From the NCBI GenBank assembly GCA_028818775.1, contig JAPPNE010000058.1, positions 20,319 through 84,318 on the forward strand: a DNA stretch of 64,000 nucleotides, in the 5' to 3' direction. The translations under genes and the position numbers were made by a program. Below the pieces are notes generated by a model, which saw only the letters and a program-made list of their open reading frames with translations, searched no databases and was not told the origin of the DNA. Shown piece after piece: positions 25,699 through 34,591 of this stretch; the first letter of the stretch is position 1, and the number at the start of each line of letters is the position of its first letter. Origin of the DNA: Deltaproteobacteria bacterium (GTDB taxonomy: Bacteria; Desulfobacterota; Binatia; UBA9968; JAJDTQ01).

Positions 25699-27600
25699 TT
25701 AGGCCGCAGCCGCCATCCGCCCCCGCGCCCGTAACCACTCCCACCCGGTCAGGGCCACGCCCACCACCAGGCCGACGAGGTTCCACTCGAGCCATGGGGT
25801 AACCATGCCCAGGCTGGCGGCGAGGAAGAGAAGGCGGGTGATGGAATCGAGGTTCCTGAAGCAGTAGCCCTGCACGGCCATGCCCATGGCGATCATGCTC
25901 AGCACCGCGAAGACGATGGTCACGGTAACCTCCACGGCGCCTCCGATGGTGATGAGCGCGGAGTTGGCCACGAACGCGTAGGGGAGCACGAAGGCGGGCA
26001 GGGCCAGCTTCACGGCTTCGATGGACGTGGGCACCACCGGCGACTGGGCGATGGCCGCGGCGGCGTAGCTCGTGGGCGCGGTGGGCGGGGTGATGGCCGA
26101 GATGGCGCAGAAGAAGATCACGAACAGGTGCGCCTGGGGCACGATGGCGTCGGCGTCGAGACCCATGTTCCTGAGCATGACGACCAGTGCCGGGATGGCG
26201 ATGCCCACCTGCACGATGTAGGCCGACGACAGCGGCAGGCCCATTCCGAGGATGATGGCGGTGATCATGACGAAGACCAGGGCCAGCAGGAGGTGCCCCC
26301 CCGCCAAATCCACGATGACCCCGGAGAACTTGATGGCGACGCCGGTGAGGTCGAAGATGCCCACCATGATGCCGGACGTGATAATGGCCACGGCCACCAC
26401 GGTGGACTGGATGCCGCCCTGCACCAGAGCGTCCCAGATGTCCTTGAGGCCCATGCGCGTGGCCTTGCGGAACCAGCTCACGATCACGATGCCGACGATG
26501 CAGCGCACCACCGCGTAGCCGGGGCTGAACCCGGCCACCAGGAGATAGATCAGGATAATGAGCGGCAGCGCCAAGTGGCCCCGTTGTATGATGGCATTCT
26601 TGAGGCTCGGCAGCTCCTCCCGCGGCACCGTGGGGATATTCTCCTTGACCGCGTAGATGTGCACCATGATGCCCACGGCGAGGAAGTACAGCACCGCGGG
26701 GACCAGGATGTACTGCATCACGTTGACGTAGGGAATGCCGGTGTACTCCGACATGAGGAAGCCGGCGGACGCCATCACCGGGGGCATGATGAGGCCGCCG
26801 GTGGAAGCCGACGCTTCCACCGCGCCGGCCATGTAGTCCCTGAAGCCGATTTTCTTCATCATCGGGATGCTGAAGGAGCCGGTGATGACGGCGTTGGCCG
26901 TGCTGCTGCCCGAGATGGAGCCCATGAGGCCGCTGGACACCACCGCGATCTTGGCCGGCCCGCCCCGGAACCGCCCCGCCAGCGCGGTGGCGAACTCAAT
27001 GGTGAACTGGCCGAAGCCCGACTTCTCGAGGAAGGCGCCGAAGACGATGAACAGGAAGATGAAGTTGGCCGAGATGTGGGTAGGCAGGCCGAACAGCCCG
27101 TCGGTGAGGAAGTACTGGTTGTCCGCCACCTCCGACGCCGAGTAACCCAGGTGGTTGAGAAAACCGGGCAGGTAAGGCCCCAGGAACGCGAACAGGAAAA
27201 TGATCAAGGCCAACGCCGCCAGCGGCCAGCCGACGGCCCGGCGGCACGCCTCCAGCGTCAGCCCCACTGCACCGAACGCCAGCACGAACTGGAAGAAGGC
27301 GAAGTCCTCGGTGTAGCCGATGTGCTGGATGATCCACTCGTACTCGTAGAAGAGATAGCCCATGGAAACGAGCCACAGGCCGATGATGACGACGTCGTAC
27401 CAGGGAAGCTTGCCGTCATCCGGCCGGCGGAACGCCGGGAAGCTCAGGAAGGTAATCACGACCATCAGCGTGACGTGGAGCACGCGATGCAGGTACGCTT
27501 CCGGTTGCCCGAAGAAGCCGGTGTAGATGTGGTAGGCCGAGGTCGCGAAAGCCACCAGGGTCAGGATGATCCCGGCGGGGCCTGTCAGTTTGCGCTCCAT
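25699..27600 (-). CDS. TAXI-type TRAP transporter fused permease (DctQM)
   Basis: A 633-residue membrane protein joining the small 4-helix and large 12-helix TRAP subunits, as usual in TAXI-type systems. Hydrophobic segments run nearly throughout. The DctM-like signature GSISGSSTANAVITGSFSIPMMKKIGF is at about 225-250, and a second half has GMGLPLSSAYIVQVGIAIPAL. It imports an organic acid using the ion gradient together with the binding protein encoded just upstream (27733-28686). A strong hairpin separates the two genes (27688-27719). Confidence 0.94.
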   Translation of the reverse strand: MERKLTGPAGIILTLVAFATSAYHIYTGFFGQPEAYLHRVLHVTLMVVITFLSFPAFRRPDDGKLPWYDVVIIGLWLVSMGYLFYEYEWIIQHIGYTEDFAFFQFVLAFGAVGLTLEACRRAVGWPLAALALIIFLFAFLGPYLPGFLNHLGYSASEVADNQYFLTDGLFGLPTHISANFIFLFIVFGAFLEKSGFGQFTIEFATALAGRFRGGPAKIAVVSSGLMGSISGSSTANAVITGSFSIPMMKKIGFRDYMAGAVEASASTGGLIMPPVMASAGFLMSEYTGIPYVNVMQYILVPAVLYFLAVGIMVHIYAVKENIPTVPREELPSLKNAIIQRGHLALPLIILIYLLVAGFSPGYAVVRCIVGIVIVSWFRKATRMGLKDIWDALVQGGIQSTVVAVAIITSGIMVGIFDLTGVAIKFSGVIVDLAGGHLLLALVFVMITAIILGMGLPLSSAYIVQVGIAIPALVVMLRNMGLDADAIVPQAHLFVIFFCAISAITPPTAPTSYAAAAIAQSPVVPTSIEAVKLALPAFVLPYAFVANSALITIGGAVEVTVTIVFAVLSMIAMGMAVQGYCFRNLDSITRLLFLAASLGMVTPWLEWNLVGLVVGVALTGWEWLRARGRMAAAA

Positions 27601-27687
27601 AGGACCGTTCTCTGCCGCGTGTCCGATGCGGCGCGGACACTCGGGCGTGCGCTCACGTCAGGTTTGGTTGGAGGTTGTGGAGGCGGA

Positions 27688-27719
27688 AAGGAGGGCCGGC
27701 GTCCGGGCCGGCCCTCCTT
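27688..27719 (-). terminator. Perfect 12-bp hairpin between TRAP binding protein and permease
   Basis: AAGGAGGGCCGG (27688-27699) pairs perfectly with CCGGCCCTCCTT (27708-27719), loop of 8. On the minus strand only TTTCC follows, so it is probably a leaky terminator or RNA-stabilising stem that lets the binding protein be made in excess over the permease. Confidence 0.5.
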
Positions 27720-27732
27720 CGTGGGGGTCCGT

Positions 27733-28686
27733 CTAGTTGACGCCCTTCTCCTTCAGGTACTTGTCCAGGCCGGCGTGCCGCGGCGCGCCCACGTTGAGCG
27801 TGGCGTTGGACAGCTTGACCCGCTCGAAGGCCTTCACGGCTCCGGCGAAGTCGCCCAGGTTGTCGTAGACGTTCTTCACGAGCTTGTAGACGCGCTCCTC
27901 CGGAACGTCCTCGTTCGTGATGATGAGCAGGAAGGTCTGAACCGTGTTCACGTCGTTCTTCTGATCGTAGTTCTTCTTGTCCAGCGTGAACGGGACGACA
28001 CCGGCATTGGCCGCGTTCATCTTCGCCACGTCCTCCTTGGAGAACGAGAGAATTCGGATCGGCGCGTGCGCCGCCAACTGGACGATGGGCGCGTAGTTCT
28101 CCTCGCCGGGTCCGAGGTAGGCGTCGATGTGGTTGTCCTTCATCTGGGCCACGGCGTCGTTGAAGCCGAGGTAGTTGACCTTGGAGAAGTCATCGTAGGT
28201 TATGCCGAGGGCGCCGAGCATCTGCTGGTTCAACGCCTGAAACGAGAACCGCTTGGGCATGACGTTGACTCTCTTGCCCTTCAGCTGCTGGTACGACGTC
28301 ACGTCGGACTTGGCCCACACCAGCCAGAACAGGTAGTTGGGGTAAAGCACCGCGGCCACGCGCACCTTCTTCGCCTGCGCCTCCTTCCCCTTGAACATCT
28401 TCGCCCCCTTGAGGGCTTCCTGGATGCTCGTTGCGCTGGAGAGGCCGAAGCTCATCTTGCCGGCCATGACGTTCAGCAGGTTGGACGTACCGCCGCCGAT
28501 CTCGACGGTCACCTTGTCGCCATCGTTCTTTTCGGCCAACCGCTGCACCACGGTCCCGATGGGATACCAGGAGCCGCCCGGCTTCGAGGCGCCGAACTTG
28601 TAGCTCTCCGCCAGCGCCGCCGGCGCGAGCGTCGCGACAAAAACAGCGACCAACGAAACTGCCAGAAACCTTTGAACTCGACTCAT
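27733..28686 (-). CDS. TAXI-family TRAP solute-binding protein
   Basis: A 317-residue periplasmic protein. It has a signal peptide of about 26 residues (MSRVQRFLAVSLVAVFVATL...ALA/ES) and then the TAXI hallmark YKFGASKPGGSWYPIGTVVQ and GGGTSNLLNVMAGKMSFGLSS. The ATG at 28686 has aaggag 7-12 bases upstream; the longer frame to 28776 lacks a site and would bury the signal peptide. The ligand is unknown; TAXI proteins commonly bind glutamate-like or other carboxylates. Confidence 0.94.
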   Translation of the reverse strand: MSRVQRFLAVSLVAVFVATLAPAALAESYKFGASKPGGSWYPIGTVVQRLAEKNDGDKVTVEIGGGTSNLLNVMAGKMSFGLSSATSIQEALKGAKMFKGKEAQAKKVRVAAVLYPNYLFWLVWAKSDVTSYQQLKGKRVNVMPKRFSFQALNQQMLGALGITYDDFSKVNYLGFNDAVAQMKDNHIDAYLGPGEENYAPIVQLAAHAPIRILSFSKEDVAKMNAANAGVVPFTLDKKNYDQKNDVNTVQTFLLIITNEDVPEERVYKLVKNVYDNLGDFAGAVKAFERVKLSNATLNVGAPRHAGLDKYLKEKGVN

Positions 28687-28884
28687 CGTGATCTCCTTTC
28701 GCTGCTCTTCCGGCACGCCGTGCGGGCGCGGGTGCCCGGACAATGGAAGTAGCGAAGCTACTTGCGTTGCCCCCAAATGTCAAGAACGATGGCACCGGGC
28801 GGAAGCGGAGGATTTTGAGCCCGGGAGGTGGACGGATATACACTGGTGGGGACAACCCGATCCCCAGAGGACGAGGCAACGAAC

Positions 28885-30426
28885 ATGACCATGACCCGAC
28901 GGAATTTCATCCAGTCCCTGGGCGCCGTTGCCGGGGTCGAAGCGGTTTACCGGACCATGCAGGCCCTGGGCCTGTCGGGGGCCGGCGAGGCCCACGCGGC
29001 CATTCTCGACCTGCCTCCCGGCTCCGGCCGGGGGAAGAGCGTCGTCATTCTCGGAGCCGGCATCTCCGGCATGACTGCGGCCTACGAGCTGTCGAAGGCC
29101 GGTTACGACTGCACCATCCTGGAGGCCACCGGCCGCGCCGGCGGGCGCAACCTCACGGTGCGCGGCGGCGACGTGATCGAGGAGACCGGCGGCCGCCAAC
29201 GCGTGGACTTCGACCGCGGCGACCACCTGTACGCGAACCTCGGCCCGGCGCGCATCCCCTATCACCATCGAGCGCTCCTCGGTTACTGCAAGGAGTTCGG
29301 CGTCGAGCTGGAAGTCTTCACCAACGACAACCGCGCGGCCCTCTTCCACAACCGGGAGCGCTTCGGCGGCAAGCCCCTGACGGCCCGCCAAGTCACGACC
29401 GACACCCGCGGCTACATCGCCGAACTCCTCGCCAAGGCGTTGGACCGAAACGCCCTGGACGGCCACCTGACGGGCGAGGACAAGGAGCGCATCCTGCAAA
29501 TGCTGGTCTCGTACGGCGGCCTGGATGCGGACCGGCTCTACAAGGGCTCCAACCGTGCCGGCTACCGCGGCGCACAACTCCACGCGGGCCTCAAGGCCGG
29601 AGACCCGGAGTCCCCGCTGGACCTGAGCGAACTCCTCAAGGCGGACTTCTGGCAGTACAAGCTCCACTTCAGCCAGTTCCTCAATCAGAACCCGACGCTG
29701 TTCCAGCCCGCCGGCGGCATGGACGCCATCGCCAGGGCCTTCGAGCAACGCGTCCGTCCGCTCATTCGGTACAACAGCCCGGTCAAGGAGATCCGCAAGA
29801 CCTCCGCGGGGGTTCGCGTGGTGACCGGACGGGAAGCCGTCGACGCCGACTTCGCCGTCTGCACGGTGCCCGCGCCCGTGCTGAAGGACATCCCCAACGA
29901 TTTCTCGCCGGAGACCCGGGCGGTGATCGAATCGATCAAGTTCGTGTCCGCGGTGAAGGTGGCCTTCCAGAGCCGCCGCTTCTGGGAGGAGGACCACGCC
30001 ATCTACGGCGGGATCTCGTGGACCGACCAGGACATCACCCAGATCTGGTATCCGCCCTACGGCTATCATCGGGACAAGGGGATCCTCGTCGGCGCCTACA
30101 TCTGGGACGAAGAGCCCGGATTGCGCTTCAGCGCCATGACTCCGGCGGAGCGTCTGCGCGCCGCCGCCGCCGAGGGCGAAGGCATCCACCCCGGGTATAC
30201 CGCCGAGATGGAGACCGGGGTCAGCCTGGCCTGGCTCAACGCGCCGTTCCAGAAGGGCGGCTGGCCGGGAGACCGCCACGCGTCGCCCGAGGCCCTTCAG
30301 AAACCCGACGGGGCCATCCACTTCGCCGGCGACCAGGTCACCGGCCTGCCTGGATGGCAGGAAGGCGCCGTGCTCGCGGCGCACCTGGCGGTGAATGCGA
30401 TCCACGAGCGGGTTACGGCGGGGTGA
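28885..30426 (+). CDS. Tat-exported flavin amine oxidase
   Basis: A 513-residue FAD enzyme of the monoamine/L-amino-acid oxidase family. It starts with a twin-arginine signal (MTMTRRNFIQSLGAVAG), then the FAD motif VVILGAGISGMTAAYEL and LEATGRAGGRN. The C-terminal FAD block is IHFAGDQVTGLPGWQEGAVLAA. Export to the periplasm suggests oxidative deamination of external amines or amino acids. ATG at 28885 is chosen because the Tat signal starts there. It is divergent from the TRAP operon. Confidence 0.9.
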   Translation: MTMTRRNFIQSLGAVAGVEAVYRTMQALGLSGAGEAHAAILDLPPGSGRGKSVVILGAGISGMTAAYELSKAGYDCTILEATGRAGGRNLTVRGGDVIEETGGRQRVDFDRGDHLYANLGPARIPYHHRALLGYCKEFGVELEVFTNDNRAALFHNRERFGGKPLTARQVTTDTRGYIAELLAKALDRNALDGHLTGEDKERILQMLVSYGGLDADRLYKGSNRAGYRGAQLHAGLKAGDPESPLDLSELLKADFWQYKLHFSQFLNQNPTLFQPAGGMDAIARAFEQRVRPLIRYNSPVKEIRKTSAGVRVVTGREAVDADFAVCTVPAPVLKDIPNDFSPETRAVIESIKFVSAVKVAFQSRRFWEEDHAIYGGISWTDQDITQIWYPPYGYHRDKGILVGAYIWDEEPGLRFSAMTPAERLRAAAAEGEGIHPGYTAEMETGVSLAWLNAPFQKGGWPGDRHASPEALQKPDGAIHFAGDQVTGLPGWQEGAVLAAHLAVNAIHERVTAG

Positions 30427-30516
30427 GACGGGCGGGTGCATTCTTGACAACCCTGGGGTAATCGTCTAGGCAGCCCGAAGAAAGTCGTCCGCATCCAGAA
30501 AGTACCATCCACACGT

Positions 30517-31392
30517 ATGAAACCCGCACCCTTCGAATATTTTTCCCCGGAAACCCTGGACGAGGCGGCCGGCCTGCTGGACGAGCACGGCGACGACGGC
30601 AAGGTCCTGGCGGGCGGCCAGAGCCTCATGCCGCTCATGAGCCTGCGGCTGGCGCGCCCTTCGGTGATCGTGGACCTCAACCGGGTATCCGGCCTCGACG
30701 GCGTCGGCGCCAACGGCGACGGCGGCCTTCACATCGGCGCGCTCACGCGCCAGCGGGCGCTGGAACGGGACGCCGACCTCCCCGCGCGGAACCCGCTGCT
30801 GGCTGCCGCGGTGCCGCTGATCGGCCATTTCCAGATCCGCAACCGCGGCACGGTGGGCGGCAGCCTGGTGCATGCCGATCCGGCGGCGGAACTGCCGGCG
30901 GTGACCGTGGCCCTGGGCGCCGAGTTCGTCCTCGCCAGCGCCGGCGGCGAACGGGTGGTGAGCGCGGACGACTTCTACCTGGGCTACATGGCCACGGCCA
31001 TCGAAGCCAACGAGGTGCTCACCGGGATCCGCGTGCCGGCCTGGAAAGCAGGGCGCCTGTGGGCCATCGACGAGGTGTCCCGGCGCAAGGGCGACTTCGC
31101 CATGGTGGGCGTGGCCCTGTGGGCGGACATGGACGGCTCCACCTGCACGGACTCCCGCATCACCCTGTTCGGCGTCGGCGGCCGGCCCGTCCGGGTGGAG
31201 AAGGCCGAGCAGCGGCTCCAGGGCGCGGCCCTGGACGACGCCACCCTCAAGGAAGTCGAGCGCATCGTCTTCGAGGAACTGGAACCCGACTCCGACATCC
31301 ACGCATCGGCGCTCTACCGCAAGGAGGTGGGCGGCGTGCTCACCCGGCGCGCGCTGCGCGCGGCCGCGGAACGAGCCACGGAGGGCGCATGA
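30517..31392 (+). CDS. Xanthine-dehydrogenase-family FAD-binding (medium) subunit
   Basis: A 291-residue CoxM/CutM-type subunit. FAD-binding motifs are AGGQS at 32-36 and TVGGS at 112-116, followed by HADPAAELP. It shuttles electrons from the 2Fe-2S subunit to the acceptor. First gene of a medium-small-large trio; its stop overlaps the next start (ATGA). The ribosome site is weak. Confidence 0.93.
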   Translation: MKPAPFEYFSPETLDEAAGLLDEHGDDGKVLAGGQSLMPLMSLRLARPSVIVDLNRVSGLDGVGANGDGGLHIGALTRQRALERDADLPARNPLLAAAVPLIGHFQIRNRGTVGGSLVHADPAAELPAVTVALGAEFVLASAGGERVVSADDFYLGYMATAIEANEVLTGIRVPAWKAGRLWAIDEVSRRKGDFAMVGVALWADMDGSTCTDSRITLFGVGGRPVRVEKAEQRLQGAALDDATLKEVERIVFEELEPDSDIHASALYRKEVGGVLTRRALRAAAERATEGA

Positions 31393-31880
31393 GCACCAAG
31401 AGCATCCTCAACCTGACGGTGAACGGCAAGGCGTACGAGAAGCTCGTGGAAGTGCGCATGACGCTGGCGGACTTCCTGCGCAACGAGCTGGACCTCACCG
31501 GCACCCACCTGGGCTGCGAGCACGGTGTGTGCGGCGCCTGCACGGTGATCATGAACGGCGAGGCGGTGCGCTCCTGCCTGTTGCTGGCGGTGCAGGCGGA
31601 AGGGGCGACCCTGGAGACCGTCGAGGGACTGGCGGACGGCGACCGGCTGCACCCCTTGCAGGCGGCGTTCCAGGACCGCCACGCGCTCCAGTGCGGCTTC
31701 TGCACTCCGGGTTTCCTCATGACCGCGTCGGCGTTCCTGAAGGAAAACTCCGACCCGACGGATGCCGAGATCCGCGAAGCCATCTCCGGCAACATCTGCC
31801 GCTGCACCGGCTACCAGCCCATCATCGAAGCCATCGCCCAGGCGGCCCCGGAGGTGGGCGGCAAGTCCGACACGGACTGA
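31389..31880 (+). CDS. Xanthine-dehydrogenase-family 2Fe-2S (small) subunit
   Basis: A 163-residue iron-sulfur subunit. The plant-ferredoxin-type cluster is bound by C43, C48, C51 and C63 (CEHGVCGACTV), and the second cluster by C102, C105, C137 and C139 (QCGFCTPG and ICRCTGYQ). It starts 4 bp inside the FAD subunit gene, so the two are translationally coupled. Confidence 0.95.
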   Translation: MSTKSILNLTVNGKAYEKLVEVRMTLADFLRNELDLTGTHLGCEHGVCGACTVIMNGEAVRSCLLLAVQAEGATLETVEGLADGDRLHPLQAAFQDRHALQCGFCTPGFLMTASAFLKENSDPTDAEIREAISGNICRCTGYQPIIEAIAQAAPEVGGKSDTD

Positions 31881-31922
31881 CGCCCCCCACGACGTCCCGG
31901 AGCGAACGAGAGGCTCTCTGAC

Positions 31923-34235
31923 ATGGCGGAAACATACATCGGCGCTCCCATCAAGCGGCGCGAGGACGTGCGGTTCATCACCGGCACGGGCACCTACGTG
32001 GACGACATCAAGCTGCCCCACATGGTCCACGCCGCCATCCTCCGCAGCCCCCACGCCCACGCGCGCATCCGCGACATCGACACGAGCCGGGCCGAGGCCA
32101 TGCCCGGAGTCGTTTCGGTCTTCACCCTGAAGGACATCGGCGAACTGGACGCCACGGTTCCCATCCGCATGTACAAGATCCCGGGGCTGGACAAGTACCT
32201 GCAGCCGTCGCTGGCGCGGGACGTGGTGCGTTACGTGGGCGAACCCGTGGCGGTGGCGGTGGCCGAGAGCCGCTACCTAGCCGAGGACGCGCTGGACGCC
32301 ATCGACGTCGACTACGAGGTGCTCCAGGAAGTGATGGACGTACGCGAAGCCATGGAGGACAAAGTGCTGGTGCACGAAGACAACGGCACCAACCTGGCCG
32401 GCGTGCACCACGTCTCCATCGGCGACGCCGAAAAGGCGTTCGAGGAGGCCGACTACACCCGCCGGGAGGAGTTCCGGGTGCACCGCTTCACCGGCAACCC
32501 CATGGAGACCCGCGGCATCGTCGCCCACTTCGACCGCGGCAAGGGCGAGCTGCGAGTCTACGGCGCCACCAAGCTGCCGCACCTGAACCGCCAAACCATC
32601 GCCGCCTTCCTGCAACTGCCCGAGCACAAGTGCCACTTCGAGGAGAACGACGTCGGCGGCGGTTTCGGCATCCGCGGCGAGCTCTATCCCGAGGACTTCC
32701 TGATCCCGTTCGCCTCCGTGCGCCTCGGGGTGCCGGTCAAGTGGATCGAGGACAGGCGCGAGCACCTGCTGGCGGCCAACCACTCGCGCCAGGTGACCTG
32801 CGAACTGGAGATCGCCGCGCGCAAGGACGGCACCCTGCTGGCCGTGCGGGCGCAGATCTACGGCGACATGGGCGCCTACGTACGCACCCACGGCGGGCTG
32901 GTGCCCTGCTCCACGGCGGCGCTGCTGACCGGACCCTACCGGATCCCCAACTACGAGGCCAAGATCCACTGCATCATGACCAACAAGACCGGCCTGGGCA
33001 CGCTGCGGGCGCCCGGCCGGGTGGAGTCGTGCTTCTACCGCGAGCGCATGCTGGACATGATGGCACGGGACCTGGACCTGGACCCGGTGGAGCTGCGGCG
33101 GAAAAACCTGGTCAAGCCGGAGGAGATCCCCTACGAGATCGGCTTCACCCGGCCCAGCAAGCACCCCACCATCCTCGACAGCGGCGACTACCCGAGCGCC
33201 CTCAGGCAGGCCCTGGAACGGTTCCGGTACGACGAGATGCTGGAGCACCAGGGGCTCCGGGAGGACGGCCGCTACTACGGCGTCGGCCTGTCGTACTTCG
33301 TCAAGAACACCGGCGGGCTGGAGCCTTACGAAGGCGCCCGCATGGTGGTGGGCGAGGGCGGCGGGGTCACCGTGTTCCTTAGCATCGCGCAGCTCGGCCA
33401 GGGCCACGAGACCGCCATGGCGCAGATCTGCGCGGACGCCCTGGGCGTTCCCATGGACGCCATCTCCGTGTTCCACGGCAACACCGACCTCTCGCCCTTC
33501 GGCTGGGGCACCTTCGCCAGCCGCGGCACGGTCATGGCCGGCAACGCCGTGCACATCACCGCGCTGCAGTTGAAGGACAAGATCCTTGCGGCGGCCGCCC
33601 GCCATCTCGACGCGGACGCGGCGAGCCTGTCGCTGGAGGACGGCAACATCATCCAGCCGGGCACCGAGGCGCCGGCGTTGCCGCTGGGCGAGCTGGTGGC
33701 CCACATGCGGGAGTCCATCACTCCCGAGCAGGGCGTCCCCGAGCTGGAGGCCACCGCCTACTACAACTCCGACAACATCACCCACACCTACGGCGTGCAC
33801 CTGGCCCAGGTGGCCGTGGACCCCGAGACCGGCATGCTGGAAGTGCTCAAGTACCTGGTGGTGGAGGACGTGGGCCGGATGGTCAACCCGCTGATGGTGC
33901 ACGGCCAGACCGTGGGCGCCGCGGTGCAGGGCATCGGCGGCGTGGTGTTGGAAGAGCTCGTGTACGGCGAGGGCGGCCAGCTCCTCACCACCACGTTCCT
34001 GGACTACCTGCTGCCCACCAGCACCGACGTCCCCCCCATCGACGACCTCGTGCTGGAAGAGGCGCCTTCGCCCTACAACCCCTTGGGCGTCAAGGGCGCC
34101 GGGGAAGGCGGCATCGTCGGCACCGCCGGCGCCCTCGGCAACGCCGTCAGCAACGCCCTCGGCATCGAAGTCAAGGACCTCCCCCTCAGCCCCGACCGCA
34201 TCCGCGCCTGGATCCGGGCGCGCGCGGACGGCTAG
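31923..34235 (+). CDS. Xanthine-dehydrogenase-family molybdopterin (large) subunit
   Basis: A 770-residue molybdenum hydroxylase subunit. The glycine-rich cofactor block is EENDVGGGFGIRGELYPED, and the catalytic Glu lies in LGVKGAGEGGIVGTAGALG near the C-terminus. I do not see the CO-dehydrogenase active loop AYxCSFR; the aligned region reads TLRAPGRVESCFYRE, so CO is not the expected substrate. It completes a three-subunit enzyme that hydroxylates an aromatic or aldehyde substrate. No chaperone (CoxD/XdhC) gene is adjacent. Confidence 0.93.
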   Translation: MAETYIGAPIKRREDVRFITGTGTYVDDIKLPHMVHAAILRSPHAHARIRDIDTSRAEAMPGVVSVFTLKDIGELDATVPIRMYKIPGLDKYLQPSLARDVVRYVGEPVAVAVAESRYLAEDALDAIDVDYEVLQEVMDVREAMEDKVLVHEDNGTNLAGVHHVSIGDAEKAFEEADYTRREEFRVHRFTGNPMETRGIVAHFDRGKGELRVYGATKLPHLNRQTIAAFLQLPEHKCHFEENDVGGGFGIRGELYPEDFLIPFASVRLGVPVKWIEDRREHLLAANHSRQVTCELEIAARKDGTLLAVRAQIYGDMGAYVRTHGGLVPCSTAALLTGPYRIPNYEAKIHCIMTNKTGLGTLRAPGRVESCFYRERMLDMMARDLDLDPVELRRKNLVKPEEIPYEIGFTRPSKHPTILDSGDYPSALRQALERFRYDEMLEHQGLREDGRYYGVGLSYFVKNTGGLEPYEGARMVVGEGGGVTVFLSIAQLGQGHETAMAQICADALGVPMDAISVFHGNTDLSPFGWGTFASRGTVMAGNAVHITALQLKDKILAAAARHLDADAASLSLEDGNIIQPGTEAPALPLGELVAHMRESITPEQGVPELEATAYYNSDNITHTYGVHLAQVAVDPETGMLEVLKYLVVEDVGRMVNPLMVHGQTVGAAVQGIGGVVLEELVYGEGGQLLTTTFLDYLLPTSTDVPPIDDLVLEEAPSPYNPLGVKGAGEGGIVGTAGALGNAVSNALGIEVKDLPLSPDRIRAWIRARADG

Positions 34236-34273
34236 TCAGCGCACATCAATACGCCGCGAAAGGACGAACAGGC

Positions 34274-34591
34274 ATGGACGAGTTCTTGCGGGGATGGACC
34301 GTAGCCAGGGAAATCCCCCCTGATGTGATCGATGGTATCAACCGGGGTATCTATGAGGTAGGCGGCGGTGTGATCCGCATGGCGCCGGGCACGGACGGAG
34401 CCGGCCAAATCATCCGACACCTCATACCCGCCGGACAAGACCCGAACGTACCGCTTGGAGGGACCCTGAACCTGCCGCTCGCCAGCACGGAACACCTGCT
34501 ACAAAATGGCGACGGGCGCCATGTTCCTGTCGGGTCTCAACCTGGCGGTCAGCGCCGCCGGATTCGCGGTCCTCTACAAGAAACTGACTGA
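34274..34591 (+). pseudogene. N-terminal part of a frameshifted uncharacterised gene
   Basis: The frame gives MDEFLRGWTVAREIPPDVIDG... to LASTEHLLQ, then turns into unrelated sequence after 34505. At 34503-34506 there is a run of four A. Removing one A joins ...STEHLL-Q directly to MATGAMFLSGLNLAV of the next reading frame. So 34274-35411 was probably one gene of about 379 residues. It could be a sequencing error, a recent mutation, or frameshifting at the A-run. A ribosome site (aaagga) precedes the ATG at 34274. Function not recognised. Confidence 0.6.

Noticed and set aside
26128..28752. An 874-codon plus-strand frame opposite the TRAP genes
   Set aside because: His/Asp/Arg-rich shadow of the high-GC TRAP coding strand; the minus-strand proteins are clear family members.
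31923..34235. Aerobic CO dehydrogenase large subunit
   Set aside because: The subunit order fits, but the active-site loop AYxCSFR is not present, so only the broader molybdenum hydroxylase family is claimed.
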